Assembly (NCBI GenBank): GCA_965201115.1
Contig: OZ241745.1
Location: 3,224,001 to 3,288,000 of the forward strand
Length of the DNA: 64,000 nucleotides
Source: JANQOH01 sp965201115
Lineage (GTDB): Bacteria > Pseudomonadota > Alphaproteobacteria > UBA7887
Reading direction: 5' to 3'
In this document: positions 57,214 through 64,000 of the stretch, one piece after another
Layout: every line of letters starts with the position of its first letter
Numbering within the stretch: the first letter of the stretch is position 1
Made by a program: the position numbers and the translations under genes
Notes under the pieces: model-generated
Databases searched by the model: none
What the model was told of the DNA's origin: nothing
Seen by the model: only the letters and a program-made list of their open reading frames with translations

Positions 57214-58062
57214 ATGAAGAGACTCGTAACGGTCGCGGCGCTGGCCGCCGCGATAGGCGTCTGCGCCTCGTCGGCGTCGGCGCAGAAACTCTACTGGGCG
57301 GCGTCCGGCAAGTTCGGCCCGTTCAACATCCAGGGGCTGATCCCCACCTACCCCGAATCGCGCGACATCATGATCCCCATCAACATGTGGGTCATCGATC
57401 ATCCGCTCGGCGTCGTGGTGTACGACACCGGCAACAACGTCGCCATTTCCGACGGCAACTGCACGTCGCATTGGGCGCAGGGGCTGTGCGACTTCCTGAA
57501 GCCGAGCCAGACCCGCGACGACGTCATCGACCGCCAGCTCGAGAAGCTGGGCTACAGCATCGCCGACGTGAAGGCGGTGATCACGTCGCACTCGCATCTC
57601 GACCATATCGCGAACATCGAGATGTTCCCGGACGCCATCCACGTCATCCAGCAGAGGGAGCTGTATCAGGCGTGGTGGCCGGAGAAGTTCCAGCGGCCGT
57701 CGGGCGCGCACATCATGGCCGACTACGACGACGCGCGCGACTACAACTACCTCGCGCTCGAGGGCGACTACGATCTGTTCGGCGACGGCACGGTGATGGT
57801 GCTCTCGACCCCCGGCCACACCCTCGGCCACCAATCGGTCAAGGTGAAACTGCCGAACACGGGTACCGTCCTCCTGTCGCAGGACGCCATCTGGATGGAA
57901 GAGAACCTCGAAGGCCATCCGGCGGGCCTCAACTACAGCGTGCTCGACTACTTCAAGTCGGTGAACCGCCTTACCATGATGCGCGACCTCGAAAACGCGC
58001 CGCTCTGGTTCGGCCACAGCATCCGGCAGTACGATTCGATGGGCGAGAAGTGGTACGACTGA
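57214..58062 (+). CDS. Exported metallo-beta-lactamase-fold hydrolase (quorum-quenching lactonase-like)
   Basis: A 282-residue precursor with a signal peptide (MKRLVTVAALAAAIGVCASS, cleavage near SAQ-K). The metal site is HSHLDH (His126, His128, Asp130, His131) with further ligands in LSTPGHTLGHQSV, an Asp in LLSQDAIWM and the final His in APLWFGHSIRQYDS. The layout matches N-acyl homoserine lactone lactonases (AhlD/AiiA-like) and related lactonases. GGGAGG precedes ATG 57214. It is exported, unlike AiiA, so a periplasmic hydrolase of lactones or esters is likely. A perfect 15-bp hairpin follows the gene. Confidence 0.87.
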   Translation: MKRLVTVAALAAAIGVCASSASAQKLYWAASGKFGPFNIQGLIPTYPESRDIMIPINMWVIDHPLGVVVYDTGNNVAISDGNCTSHWAQGLCDFLKPSQTRDDVIDRQLEKLGYSIADVKAVITSHSHLDHIANIEMFPDAIHVIQQRELYQAWWPEKFQRPSGAHIMADYDDARDYNYLALEGDYDLFGDGTVMVLSTPGHTLGHQSVKVKLPNTGTVLLSQDAIWMEENLEGHPAGLNYSVLDYFKSVNRLTMMRDLENAPLWFGHSIRQYDSMGEKWYD

Positions 58063-58091
58063 CCGCTTGAAACCCGCTCGACACTGCCGCC

Positions 58092-58123
58092 GGAAGGCCC
58101 CTCCCCGCGGGGAGGGGCCTTCC
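58092..58123 (+). terminator. Strong GC hairpin, probable terminator
   Basis: GGAAGGCCCCTCCCC and its exact complement GGGGAGGGGCCTTCC form a 15-bp stem 30 bases after the hydrolase stop. There is no T-run, so it may act on RNA stability or with Rho rather than as a classical intrinsic terminator. Confidence 0.65.
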
Positions 58124-58152
58124 CCATGCCCGCGGCCGCGCCGGGAGCGGCC

Positions 58153-59115
58153 ATGATCATGATCGCGCTCGATTCGGTAAGCAAGCGCTACGGCTCGAAA
58201 ACCATTATCCACGGCATGTCGTTCGCCGTGGAAACGAACGAGATCGTGGGCTTTCTCGGCCCCAACGGCGCGGGGAAAACGACCACCCTGCGCATGATCG
58301 CGGGCTTCACGGCCGCCACATCGGGAACGGTGACCGTGGCCGGGCACGACATGGCCGTGGGGAACCTGGAGGCGGCGCGCCGTATCGGTTACCTGCCCGA
58401 GCATCCGCCGCTCTACGACACGCTGGACGTGGCGGGCTACTTGGGGTTCGTCGCGCGGGCGAAAGGCATCCCGCGCGCGCGCGCCGCCGGCGAGATCGAT
58501 CGCGTCGCCGCGGCGTGCCGGCTCAAAGACATGCTGCGCCGCGAGATATTCAAATTGTCGAAGGGCTACCGCCAGCGCGTCGGGCTGGCGCAGGCGCTGC
58601 TCGGCAACCCCGACGTATTGCTCCTGGACGAGCCGACGATCGGCCTCGACCCGGGGCAGATACTCGAGACGCGCGAGGCGATCCGCGCGTTCGGCGCCGG
58701 GCGCGCGGTGCTGCTGAGCACGCATATCCTGCCCGAGGTCACTCTGGTCTGCCGCCGCGTCGCCATAGTCAACCGCGGGCGGCTGCTGGCCATCGACACG
58801 CCGCGCGGCCTGCAAAGGGCGGTGGAGGAAACGAGCGTGGTTTCGTTGCGGCTCGCCGCGCCGGCGGACGGCGCGCGCGACGCGCTGCTCGCGGTGGACG
58901 GCGTGCGCGGCGCCGATACCGCGCCGGCGGATAGCGCCGCGAACGCGGTCGCGCTCGACTGCGCGGTGGAGGACCGCGACGGGATCGAGGCGCAAATCGC
59001 GCGGGCGCTGGCGGCGCGCTGGGAGCTGCTCGAACTGCGCCGACGCGCGCCGACGCTGGAAAACATCTTCCTGCATTACATACGCGCGGCGGAGAGCGGG
59101 GAGGCGGCGGCGTGA
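58153..59115 (+). CDS. ABC transporter ATP-binding protein, GldA-like
   Basis: A 320-residue ABC ATPase: Walker A GFLGPNGAGKTTTLRMIAGF, signature KLSKGYRQRVGLAQALLGNP, Walker B VLLLDEPTIGLDPGQ, H-loop LLSTHILPEVTLVCRRVAIV. A C-terminal domain of about 90 residues follows, as in GldA and other ABC-2 exporters. The start at 58153 (MIMIALDSVSKRYG) has a GGGAGC site; an ATG at 58126 is possible. It overlaps the permease gene (GTGA). It is the first of a four-gene cluster resembling gldA-F-G, which in Bacteroidetes is tied to gliding but in proteobacteria has no known substrate. Confidence 0.9.
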   Translation: MIMIALDSVSKRYGSKTIIHGMSFAVETNEIVGFLGPNGAGKTTTLRMIAGFTAATSGTVTVAGHDMAVGNLEAARRIGYLPEHPPLYDTLDVAGYLGFVARAKGIPRARAAGEIDRVAAACRLKDMLRREIFKLSKGYRQRVGLAQALLGNPDVLLLDEPTIGLDPGQILETREAIRAFGAGRAVLLSTHILPEVTLVCRRVAIVNRGRLLAIDTPRGLQRAVEETSVVSLRLAAPADGARDALLAVDGVRGADTAPADSAANAVALDCAVEDRDGIEAQIARALAARWELLELRRRAPTLENIFLHYIRAAESGEAAA

Positions 59116-59819
59116 ACGGGGTCCTCGCCATTTACCGCAAGGAGCTGCGGCACTATTTCCGGTCGCCGATCGCCTATTTCATCGTTTCCGTGTTTTTGGT
59201 CGGCACGGGGTATTTCTACACCTACAACGTGTTTTTGGGCGGCACGGCGACGATGGACGCCACATTCCAGAACATGGGCGTTTTGCTCACGGTGGTGTGC
59301 CCGGCGATCTCGATGCGCCTGTTCGCCGGCGAGTGGAGCGGCCGCACGATGGAGCTGCTGCTCACGCTGCCGCTTGCGCCGTGGCAGATCGCCGCCGGCA
59401 AGTATCTCGGCGCGCTGACGATGCTGGCGCTGATGACGCTCGGCACGGCGATCGACCTGATCCCCATGTACATGTTCGCCGAACCGGAAACCTCGACCAT
59501 CCTGTGCGGCTATATCGGGTTTTTCCTGCTCGGCGCGGCGTGCCTCGCGGTGGGGCAGCTGTTCTCGGCGCTGACGGGCAACCAGATCGTCGCCGCGCTG
59601 GCGGCGGTGGCGGCGCTGCTCGGCTTCTGGTTCGTGGGCAACCTGCAGAACTTCCAGTCGTCGTCCGTGCTTTGGTATCTGGCGGGGTATCTGTCGTTCG
59701 CCGATCATTACGCGCGGTTCGTCCAAGGCCAGCTGATCGGCGAGTCGGTCGGGTTCTATGTGTGCCTCTCCGCGGCGGCGCTCATCCTGAACGCGGCCTG
59801 GCTGCGGTGGCGGCGGTGA
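59112..59819 (+). CDS. ABC-2 type permease, GldF-like
   Basis: A 235-residue permease with six hydrophobic segments, beginning VNGVLAIYRKELRHYFRSPI, the usual ABC-2 N-terminal amphipathic helix and first membrane span. Further on are AISMRLFAGEWSGRTMELLL and LTGNQIVAALAAVAALLGFW. Start GTG 59112 overlaps the ATPase gene and the stop overlaps the next gene (GTGA). Confidence 0.88.
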   Translation: MNGVLAIYRKELRHYFRSPIAYFIVSVFLVGTGYFYTYNVFLGGTATMDATFQNMGVLLTVVCPAISMRLFAGEWSGRTMELLLTLPLAPWQIAAGKYLGALTMLALMTLGTAIDLIPMYMFAEPETSTILCGYIGFFLLGAACLAVGQLFSALTGNQIVAALAAVAALLGFWFVGNLQNFQSSSVLWYLAGYLSFADHYARFVQGQLIGESVGFYVCLSAAALILNAAWLRWRR

Positions 59820-61453
59820 CCGCGCTGCGTTCGTTGCGCGGCGGGCCGCCGCTCATCGCCGGCGCGGCGCTGCTGTTCGCCGCGGGCGCGCTCAAGCTCG
59901 TCTATTACGAAACGCTGGCGATAACGGCCGCGGCGGCGCTGGCGGGCGCCGCGCTCGTCGCGGCGGGGGGCTGGCTGGCGCGCGCCGAGCTCGCGGCGCT
60001 CGTCGCGCGGCGGCGGGTGGAGATCGCGCTGCATACGCTCGGCCTGCTCGGCATCGTCGGGCTGCTGGCGTGGCTCTCCGCCAACTACCCGCTGCGTTGG
60101 GACATGACGCGCGCGGGGCTCTGGTCGCTGTCGGAAAAGTCCGTCGCGGTGCTGGAGCGGCTGGCAAAGCCCGTTCACATCGTCTTCTTCCACAATCACC
60201 TGATGGGCGAAACCGTGGCGCGCTACCGGCAGATCGCCGCCGAAAGCAAGCGCGTCACGGTCGAGTTCCACGACCCGACGCTGAACCCCGCCGAGGCGCG
60301 CCTGCACAATGTGCGCTTCCCCGGAACGGCGGTCATGACCAGCGAGGGCCGCCGCATCGACGTCAACGGCGAGCTCGAGGCGGATATCGTCAACGGCATC
60401 CTGCGCGTGTCGCAGGGCGCGACGCAAAAGGCGTGCTTCCTGACCGGCCACGGCGAGGCGGACCCGTTCAGCATGGAGTCGCACGACCATGTGGAAGGCC
60501 AGGCGGGCCACACGCACGGGACCGGCGTGCAATACGTGCTGCACGAAACCCACGGGCTGGCCAAGGCCGCCAACGGGCTGGAGGAGCTGAACTACACGGT
60601 GGCGGCGGTCTCGATACTCCAGGACGGCGCGGCGGCGCTGGAGGGATGCGCGGTGCTTGTCGCGGCGGGGCCGCGCGCGCCGCTGCTTGCGCGCGAGGTC
60701 GCGATCCTGCGGGCGTTCCTCGCCGGCGGCGGCAACGGGCTGTTCATGATCGACCCGTTCGTGGAGACGGGCCTCGATCCCGTCCTCCGCGATTACGGCA
60801 TTGTCGCCGACGCGGCGATGGCTATCGACCCGTCGCACCATTTCGCCGCCGACGCCTCGTCGCCGGCGGTTACGCGCTACCTGAACCACCAGGTGACGCG
60901 CGACCTGCCGCTGACGTTCTTCCCCGGCGTGCGTTCGTTGTCGCCCGGCCGGCGCGTCGCGGGGGCGGCGCCCACGCCGGTCGTCATGTCGTCGGAGGCG
61001 AGCTTCGGCGAGACCTCGACCGCCGGCGTCGCGCGCGACGAGGCCGATCTGCCCGGGCCGCTGCCGCTCATGGTCGCGGTCAACAAGCGGCCCGCGACGG
61101 CGGAAGACGCCGAGATCGCGGCGCGGCTCGACCGCCGCGGCGCCGACGACCCCGGCGCGGCGGACGACCCGCCGATGCTGGCGGAAAAGCCGTCGCGCGT
61201 TATCGTCGTCGGCGACTCGGATTTCGCGACCAACTCGTTTTTCCACGTTCTCGGCAACGGCAACCTGTTCCTCAACGCGGTCAACTATCTGGCGGGGCAG
61301 GACGATCTGATCGGCATCGAGCCGCGGACGCGGGAACTGCCGGGCATCGCCTTCACCAACCGCCAGATGAAGGGCGTGTTCTTCCTTGCCGTGTTTTTGT
61401 TGCCGGCGTTTCTCGCGCTGGTGGGGACGGCGGTGTGGTGGCGCCAACGGTGA
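59816..61453 (+). CDS. GldG-like ABC transporter-associated membrane protein
   Basis: A 545-residue protein with two N-terminal membrane spans (about 10-50 and 65-85), then an extracytoplasmic domain like that of GldG/DUF4350-type proteins: RWDMTRAGLWSLSEKSVAVL, EADIVNGILRVSQGATQKAC, FLTGHGEADPF. A C-terminal membrane span (FFLAVFLLPAFLALVGTAVW) closes it. A His-rich insert (SHDHVEGQAGHTHGTGVQ, about 222-240) is unusual and could bind metal. It overlaps the next gene at GTGA. Confidence 0.85.
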   Translation: MTALRSLRGGPPLIAGAALLFAAGALKLVYYETLAITAAAALAGAALVAAGGWLARAELAALVARRRVEIALHTLGLLGIVGLLAWLSANYPLRWDMTRAGLWSLSEKSVAVLERLAKPVHIVFFHNHLMGETVARYRQIAAESKRVTVEFHDPTLNPAEARLHNVRFPGTAVMTSEGRRIDVNGELEADIVNGILRVSQGATQKACFLTGHGEADPFSMESHDHVEGQAGHTHGTGVQYVLHETHGLAKAANGLEELNYTVAAVSILQDGAAALEGCAVLVAAGPRAPLLAREVAILRAFLAGGGNGLFMIDPFVETGLDPVLRDYGIVADAAMAIDPSHHFAADASSPAVTRYLNHQVTRDLPLTFFPGVRSLSPGRRVAGAAPTPVVMSSEASFGETSTAGVARDEADLPGPLPLMVAVNKRPATAEDAEIAARLDRRGADDPGAADDPPMLAEKPSRVIVVGDSDFATNSFFHVLGNGNLFLNAVNYLAGQDDLIGIEPRTRELPGIAFTNRQMKGVFFLAVFLLPAFLALVGTAVWWRQR

Positions 61454-62157
61454 CGCGCCGCCGCTTGCCGCTTCTCGCCGTCTGGACGCTGTTCGCGGCC
61501 CTGGCGGCGGCGGCGGTCGCGCTCGGCCCATCGTTGCGCGCTCCGGGGGAGGGCCCCCGGCCGCTTTCCGCCGTTCCCTTCGCCGCCATCGGCGCGGCGG
61601 AAGCGGTGAGCGCCGGCGCCTGGCACCGTTTCGAGCGCGGCGCCGACGGGCTGTGGTTCCGCCACGACCACGCCGCCGGCGGCGCGGACGCAGCTCATGC
61701 GCATGCCGTTGACCCCGAAACTTCCGCCGCCATCGCGCGGGCGCTGGAGGCGTTCGCCTCCGCGCCCGTGCGCGCCGAGCCCGGCGCGGCGCGCGATCCC
61801 GAGCGCTACGGCGTTTCCGCGCCGCGCTTTTTCGTCGTGCTCTACCGGGCCGGCGATGATCGCCCGCTGGCGCGTTACGCCATCGGCCGCGAAACCCGCG
61901 GCGGCCGCTATATCGGCGTGCGGCGCGGCATGGGCGCCGCGGTATCGGTCGTAACGGCGCCCGAAGAGCCCATCGCCGCGCTGCGCGCCCTGCTGGCGCC
62001 CGCTCCCGGGGCCGCCGGCGCCCCGCCGGCGCGCGCGCCGAAGGCCCGTTCCGCGCCGAAACGGCGCTTTCGCGGCAACGGCGGTATGGGGCATCGCCGG
62101 CGGGGCGCGCTCTACCCGCCGTCCTCCGCGGGCAAGTCCGGCAGGGCCAGCCGGTAG
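61450..62157 (+). CDS. DUF4340-like protein of the Gld-type cluster
   Basis: A 235-residue membrane-anchored protein. One N-terminal span (LLAVWTLFAALAAAAVALGP) is followed by a domain with WHRFERGADGLWFRHDHAAG, SAAIARALEAFASAPVRAEP, and RYGVSAPRFFVVLYRAGDDR, which fits DUF4340, often found after GldG. The segment HDHAAGGADAAHAHAVDPE is His-rich, echoing the upstream protein. The last 35 residues are basic and of low complexity, and the frame runs into the convergent Fic pseudogene, so the true C-terminus may have been altered. Confidence 0.72.
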   Translation: MTRRRLPLLAVWTLFAALAAAAVALGPSLRAPGEGPRPLSAVPFAAIGAAEAVSAGAWHRFERGADGLWFRHDHAAGGADAAHAHAVDPETSAAIARALEAFASAPVRAEPGAARDPERYGVSAPRFFVVLYRAGDDRPLARYAIGRETRGGRYIGVRRGMGAAVSVVTAPEEPIAALRALLAPAPGAAGAPPARAPKARSAPKRRFRGNGGMGHRRRGALYPPSSAGKSGRASR

Positions 62158-62690
62158 CGCGTGTGGCGCCGCTCGCCGGAGCGGCGCAGCGCGCCTCTGG
62201 CGACGAGATCGGCGAGGTCGCGCGTGGCGGTCGTGGGCGGGGCGCCGGTGATGCCGCGGTAGTTCGCCGCGCTCAGGCCGCCCTCGAACCCGTCCGGCTC
62301 GGCGCGGAACAGGCGAAGCAGCGCTTTCTTCTGGCGCGGATTCAACTGCCCGCGCAGCCGGTCGAACATGCGGGCCTGCTGGATCGAGCGCATCAGGCGC
62401 CGTTCGCTCCACGCCTGCGCCTCCACGACGGCGCCCGCAAACCAGAGCAGCCAGCCCGTGATGTCGAGCGACTCGTTGGCGTCCGCGAGCGCGGCGTAGT
62501 ACGCCTTGCGCTTGCGGCGGACCGTTCGCGAGAGCGCGATAAGGGTCGGCCGACCGAGCGCGCGCGCAAGCGCCTTTTCCGCCAAGGCGCGGCCGATGCG
62601 CCCGTTTCCGTCTTCGAAGGGGTGGATCAGGACAAAATACAGATGGGCGGCGCCGGCCCGGGCAAGGGCGGGCAGGGGGCGCCCGCCCGC
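62112..62690 (-). pseudogene. Decayed Fic-domain gene (N-terminus lost)
   Basis: The minus strand keeps an intact Fic core: AAHLYFVLIHPFEDGNGRIG, then RKRKAYYAALADANESLDIT, and a C-terminal region QLNPRQKKALLRLFRAEPDG with a winged helix (ATRDLADLVARGALRRSGER). This matches the Fic subgroup with an N-terminal DUF4172 domain. That domain is absent: upstream of residue AHLYF the frame is Arg/Pro-rich nonsense, and an alternative frame (MPVNGAIVAPFDRDRNLPPV) may be a remnant. It overlaps the 3' end of the DUF4340-like gene by 46 bases. Probably not functional. Confidence 0.65.
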
Positions 62691-62995
62691 GCTCGCGCGC
62701 CCAGGCGCGGAAGACGGGTTTCGGCTGGCTTTCGACCGGCGGCAGGTTGCGGTCGCGGTCGAACGGGGCGACGATGGCGCCGTTGACCGGCATCGCGCCA
62801 TGGCGCGCGTTACTGCGGGATGACGCCGCGGGCGCGGCGGGGTAGCGGCGCATGGGCGCCTCGTCGCGGGCGCGCTTGCCCCGCGGCGGCTACGCGCGTA
62901 ACGTGTCGATGCCGAGGGCGGCCGCGCCGGCATGGCGCGGCGCTTCGGCAGTACGGCGGCGGGCGGGATTATCCGACAGGCGAGGGGATAACACG

Positions 62996-63757
62996 GTGTC
63001 AAGCACAAGACGGGCGTTTGCGCGCCTTGCCTGCGCGGCGGCGCTCTTGGCGGCGGGCGGCGCGCTTCCGGCCGCGGCGCAGACATTCGACGAAGCGTTC
63101 GCGGCTTACCGGCAAGGCGATTACGCCGCCGCGCATCGCGGCTTCTTGCCCCTTGCCGAGGCGGGCGACGCGGTCGCGCAACACAATCTCGGCGTCATGT
63201 ACTATTACGGCTACGGCGTGGCGCGCGATTACGGCGAGGCCACGCGGTGGTATCGGCTCGCGGCGGAGCAGGGGAACGCCGGCGCCCAATACGGCTTGGC
63301 GACCATATACCGCGACGGGTACTGGGGCGCGGAAGAATACGCCGAAGCGGCGAAATGGTATCGGCTCGCGGCCGAGCAGGGCCACGTCAAGGCCCAGACC
63401 GGTCTCGGCGCGGTATATGTCGGCGGTTTCGGCGTGGCGCGCGATCACGCCGAGGCCGTGAAGTGGTTTCGCCGCGCCGCCGACCGGGGCGACGCGAAGG
63501 CGCAGGCCGCGCTGGGGTTGATGTACGGCAGCGGCCAGGGCGTGCCGAAGGATTACGCGCGGGCTTATATCTGGCTCGACCGCGGCGCGTCCTCGTGGCC
63601 GCCGGCCGACAAGAGCACGCGCCGGTTCGCCGAACGCGAGCGCGACAGGATCGCGCGCCTGCTGTCGCCGGAGGAGCTGAGCGATGCGCAAAGGGTCGCG
63701 AGCGCCTGGCGCCCCGCCGCCGCCGATTCGCCCGCGCCGCCCGCCGGGGCGCGGTGA
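62996..63757 (+). CDS. Exported Sel1-repeat (TPR-like) protein
   Basis: A 253-residue precursor. The signal peptide is RRAFARLACAAALLAAGGAL (cleavage near AAAQ-T). Four Sel1-like repeats follow, each about 36 residues, e.g. AVAQHNLGVMYYYGYGVARD, AGAQYGLATIYRDGYWGAEE, VKAQTGLGAVYVGGFGVARD, AKAQAALGLMYGSGQGVPKD. GTG 62996 has an AGGCGAGGGG site; an earlier in-frame ATG at 62852 would bury the signal peptide. Sel1 proteins mediate protein-protein contacts and in symbionts and pathogens are often secreted. Partners unknown. Confidence 0.88.
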   Translation: MSSTRRAFARLACAAALLAAGGALPAAAQTFDEAFAAYRQGDYAAAHRGFLPLAEAGDAVAQHNLGVMYYYGYGVARDYGEATRWYRLAAEQGNAGAQYGLATIYRDGYWGAEEYAEAAKWYRLAAEQGHVKAQTGLGAVYVGGFGVARDHAEAVKWFRRAADRGDAKAQAALGLMYGSGQGVPKDYARAYIWLDRGASSWPPADKSTRRFAERERDRIARLLSPEELSDAQRVASAWRPAAADSPAPPAGAR

Positions 63758-63819
63758 GGGCCGGCTGCGGGAAGGCGCGAGCGGCGCGCCCTTCATGGCG
63801 GCCTTCGGCGCGGCGGAGA

Positions 63820-63870
63820 CGTGCGGGCGAGACGCCCGCGCACCCCGGAAGTCCGCGCGGTTCGGCGCGG
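63820..63870 (+). repeat. REP-like two-hairpin element, copy J
   Basis: CGTGCGGGCGAGACGCCCGC hairpin, CCCCGGAAGTC linker, GCGCGGTTCGGCGCG. It lies after the Sel1-repeat gene. Confidence 0.82.
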
Positions 63871-63925
63871 GCGGCGGTTTCGACTAATCGTTTCGCGCGG
63901 CGCTGCGCGGGAGAGATCGTGGGGG

Positions 63926-63931
63926 TATAAT
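63926..63931 (+). promoter_or_regulatory. -10 box of DUF1640-like gene 3
   Basis: A perfect TATAAT lies at 63926-63931, again exactly six bases before the ATG at 63938. No clear -35 is seen 17 bp upstream. The spacing equals that of the two other paralogues, consistent with leaderless transcription. Confidence 0.55.
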
Positions 63932-63937
63932 CGCGGC

Positions 63938-64000
63938 ATGGCGGCAGCGGCTACATTCGATACGCTGGCGACGACGCGGGCGCTCGAGGCCGCCGGCGTC
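63938..64000 (+). CDS. DUF1640-like protein, paralogue 3 (partial, runs off right edge)
   Basis: The first 21 residues are visible: MAAAATFDTLATTRALEAAG and V. The FDTLA...LEAAGV pattern is the same as in the genes at 56360 and 56716. There is no ribosome-binding site. The remainder lies outside the window. Confidence 0.75.
   Translation, partial: MAAAATFDTLATTRALEAAGV

Overview
The window is very GC-rich and densely coded, with many four-base ATGA or GTGA gene overlaps. Gene content and order point to an alphaproteobacterium: a MucR/Ros regulator, the rpiB-glyA-nrdR-ribD-ribE-ribBA-ribH-nusB-thiL block, gyrA-coaD-ppi-queA-tgt, methylmalonyl-CoA epimerase followed by a DUF1467 gene, divergent tyrS/anmK, and an ISC operon with two cysteine desulfurases arranged as in Rickettsiales. 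Ankyrin, MORN, Sel1 and Fic proteins, a PhyH dioxygenase and taurine uptake genes would suit a host-associated marine lineage, but that is inference only.

Layout. 0-1.7 kb: hemD (partial) and hemC on the minus strand, then tRNA-Glu. 1.8-5 kb: PhyH dioxygenase, acyl-CoA carboxylase carboxyltransferase, mucR. 5.2-12.2 kb: one long operon for pentose phosphate, one-carbon, riboflavin and thiamine metabolism with nrdR and nusB. 12.2-18 kb: an accessory island between thiL and tyrS, with an integrase remnant, a broken ribbon-helix-helix gene, a low-complexity repeat gene, two duplicated lipoprotein genes, and a Fic gene bracketed by 41-bp direct repeats and an 88-bp tandem array. 18-21.5 kb: tyrS, anmK, a hydrolase. 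21.6-29.3 kb: cysE-iscR-nifS-like-iscS-iscU-iscA-hscB-hscA-fdx-iscX behind a promoter with an IscR-type operator. 29.2-31 kb: haloalkane dehalogenase-like and TenA-like genes.

31-35 kb is a defence-like island: a DNA methyltransferase fused to a nuclease domain, then a two-gene module (a 178-residue protein and a HEPN RNase-like protein) whose second gene is split by an IS630 element. Removing the element and its 2-bp duplication restores one open frame. 35-40.5 kb: SDR, zinc alcohol dehydrogenase, epimerase, DUF1467, tauABC. 40.5-43.4 kb: a 968-residue nuclease-methylase. 43.7-48.6 kb: secreted proteins built from ankyrin or MORN repeats plus peptidoglycan-binding domains. 49-56.2 kb: class IV aminotransferase, gyrA-coaD-ppi-queA-tgt, tRNA-Lys. 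56.3-64 kb: two DUF1640-like coiled-coil genes with apparently leaderless promoters (a third begins at the right edge), a metallo-beta-lactamase-fold hydrolase, a Gld-type ABC transporter cluster, a decayed Fic gene and a Sel1-repeat protein.

A REP-like two-hairpin element recurs in intergenic regions at ten sites outside the array, plus six copies inside it. Every copy lies in the same orientation on the plus strand.
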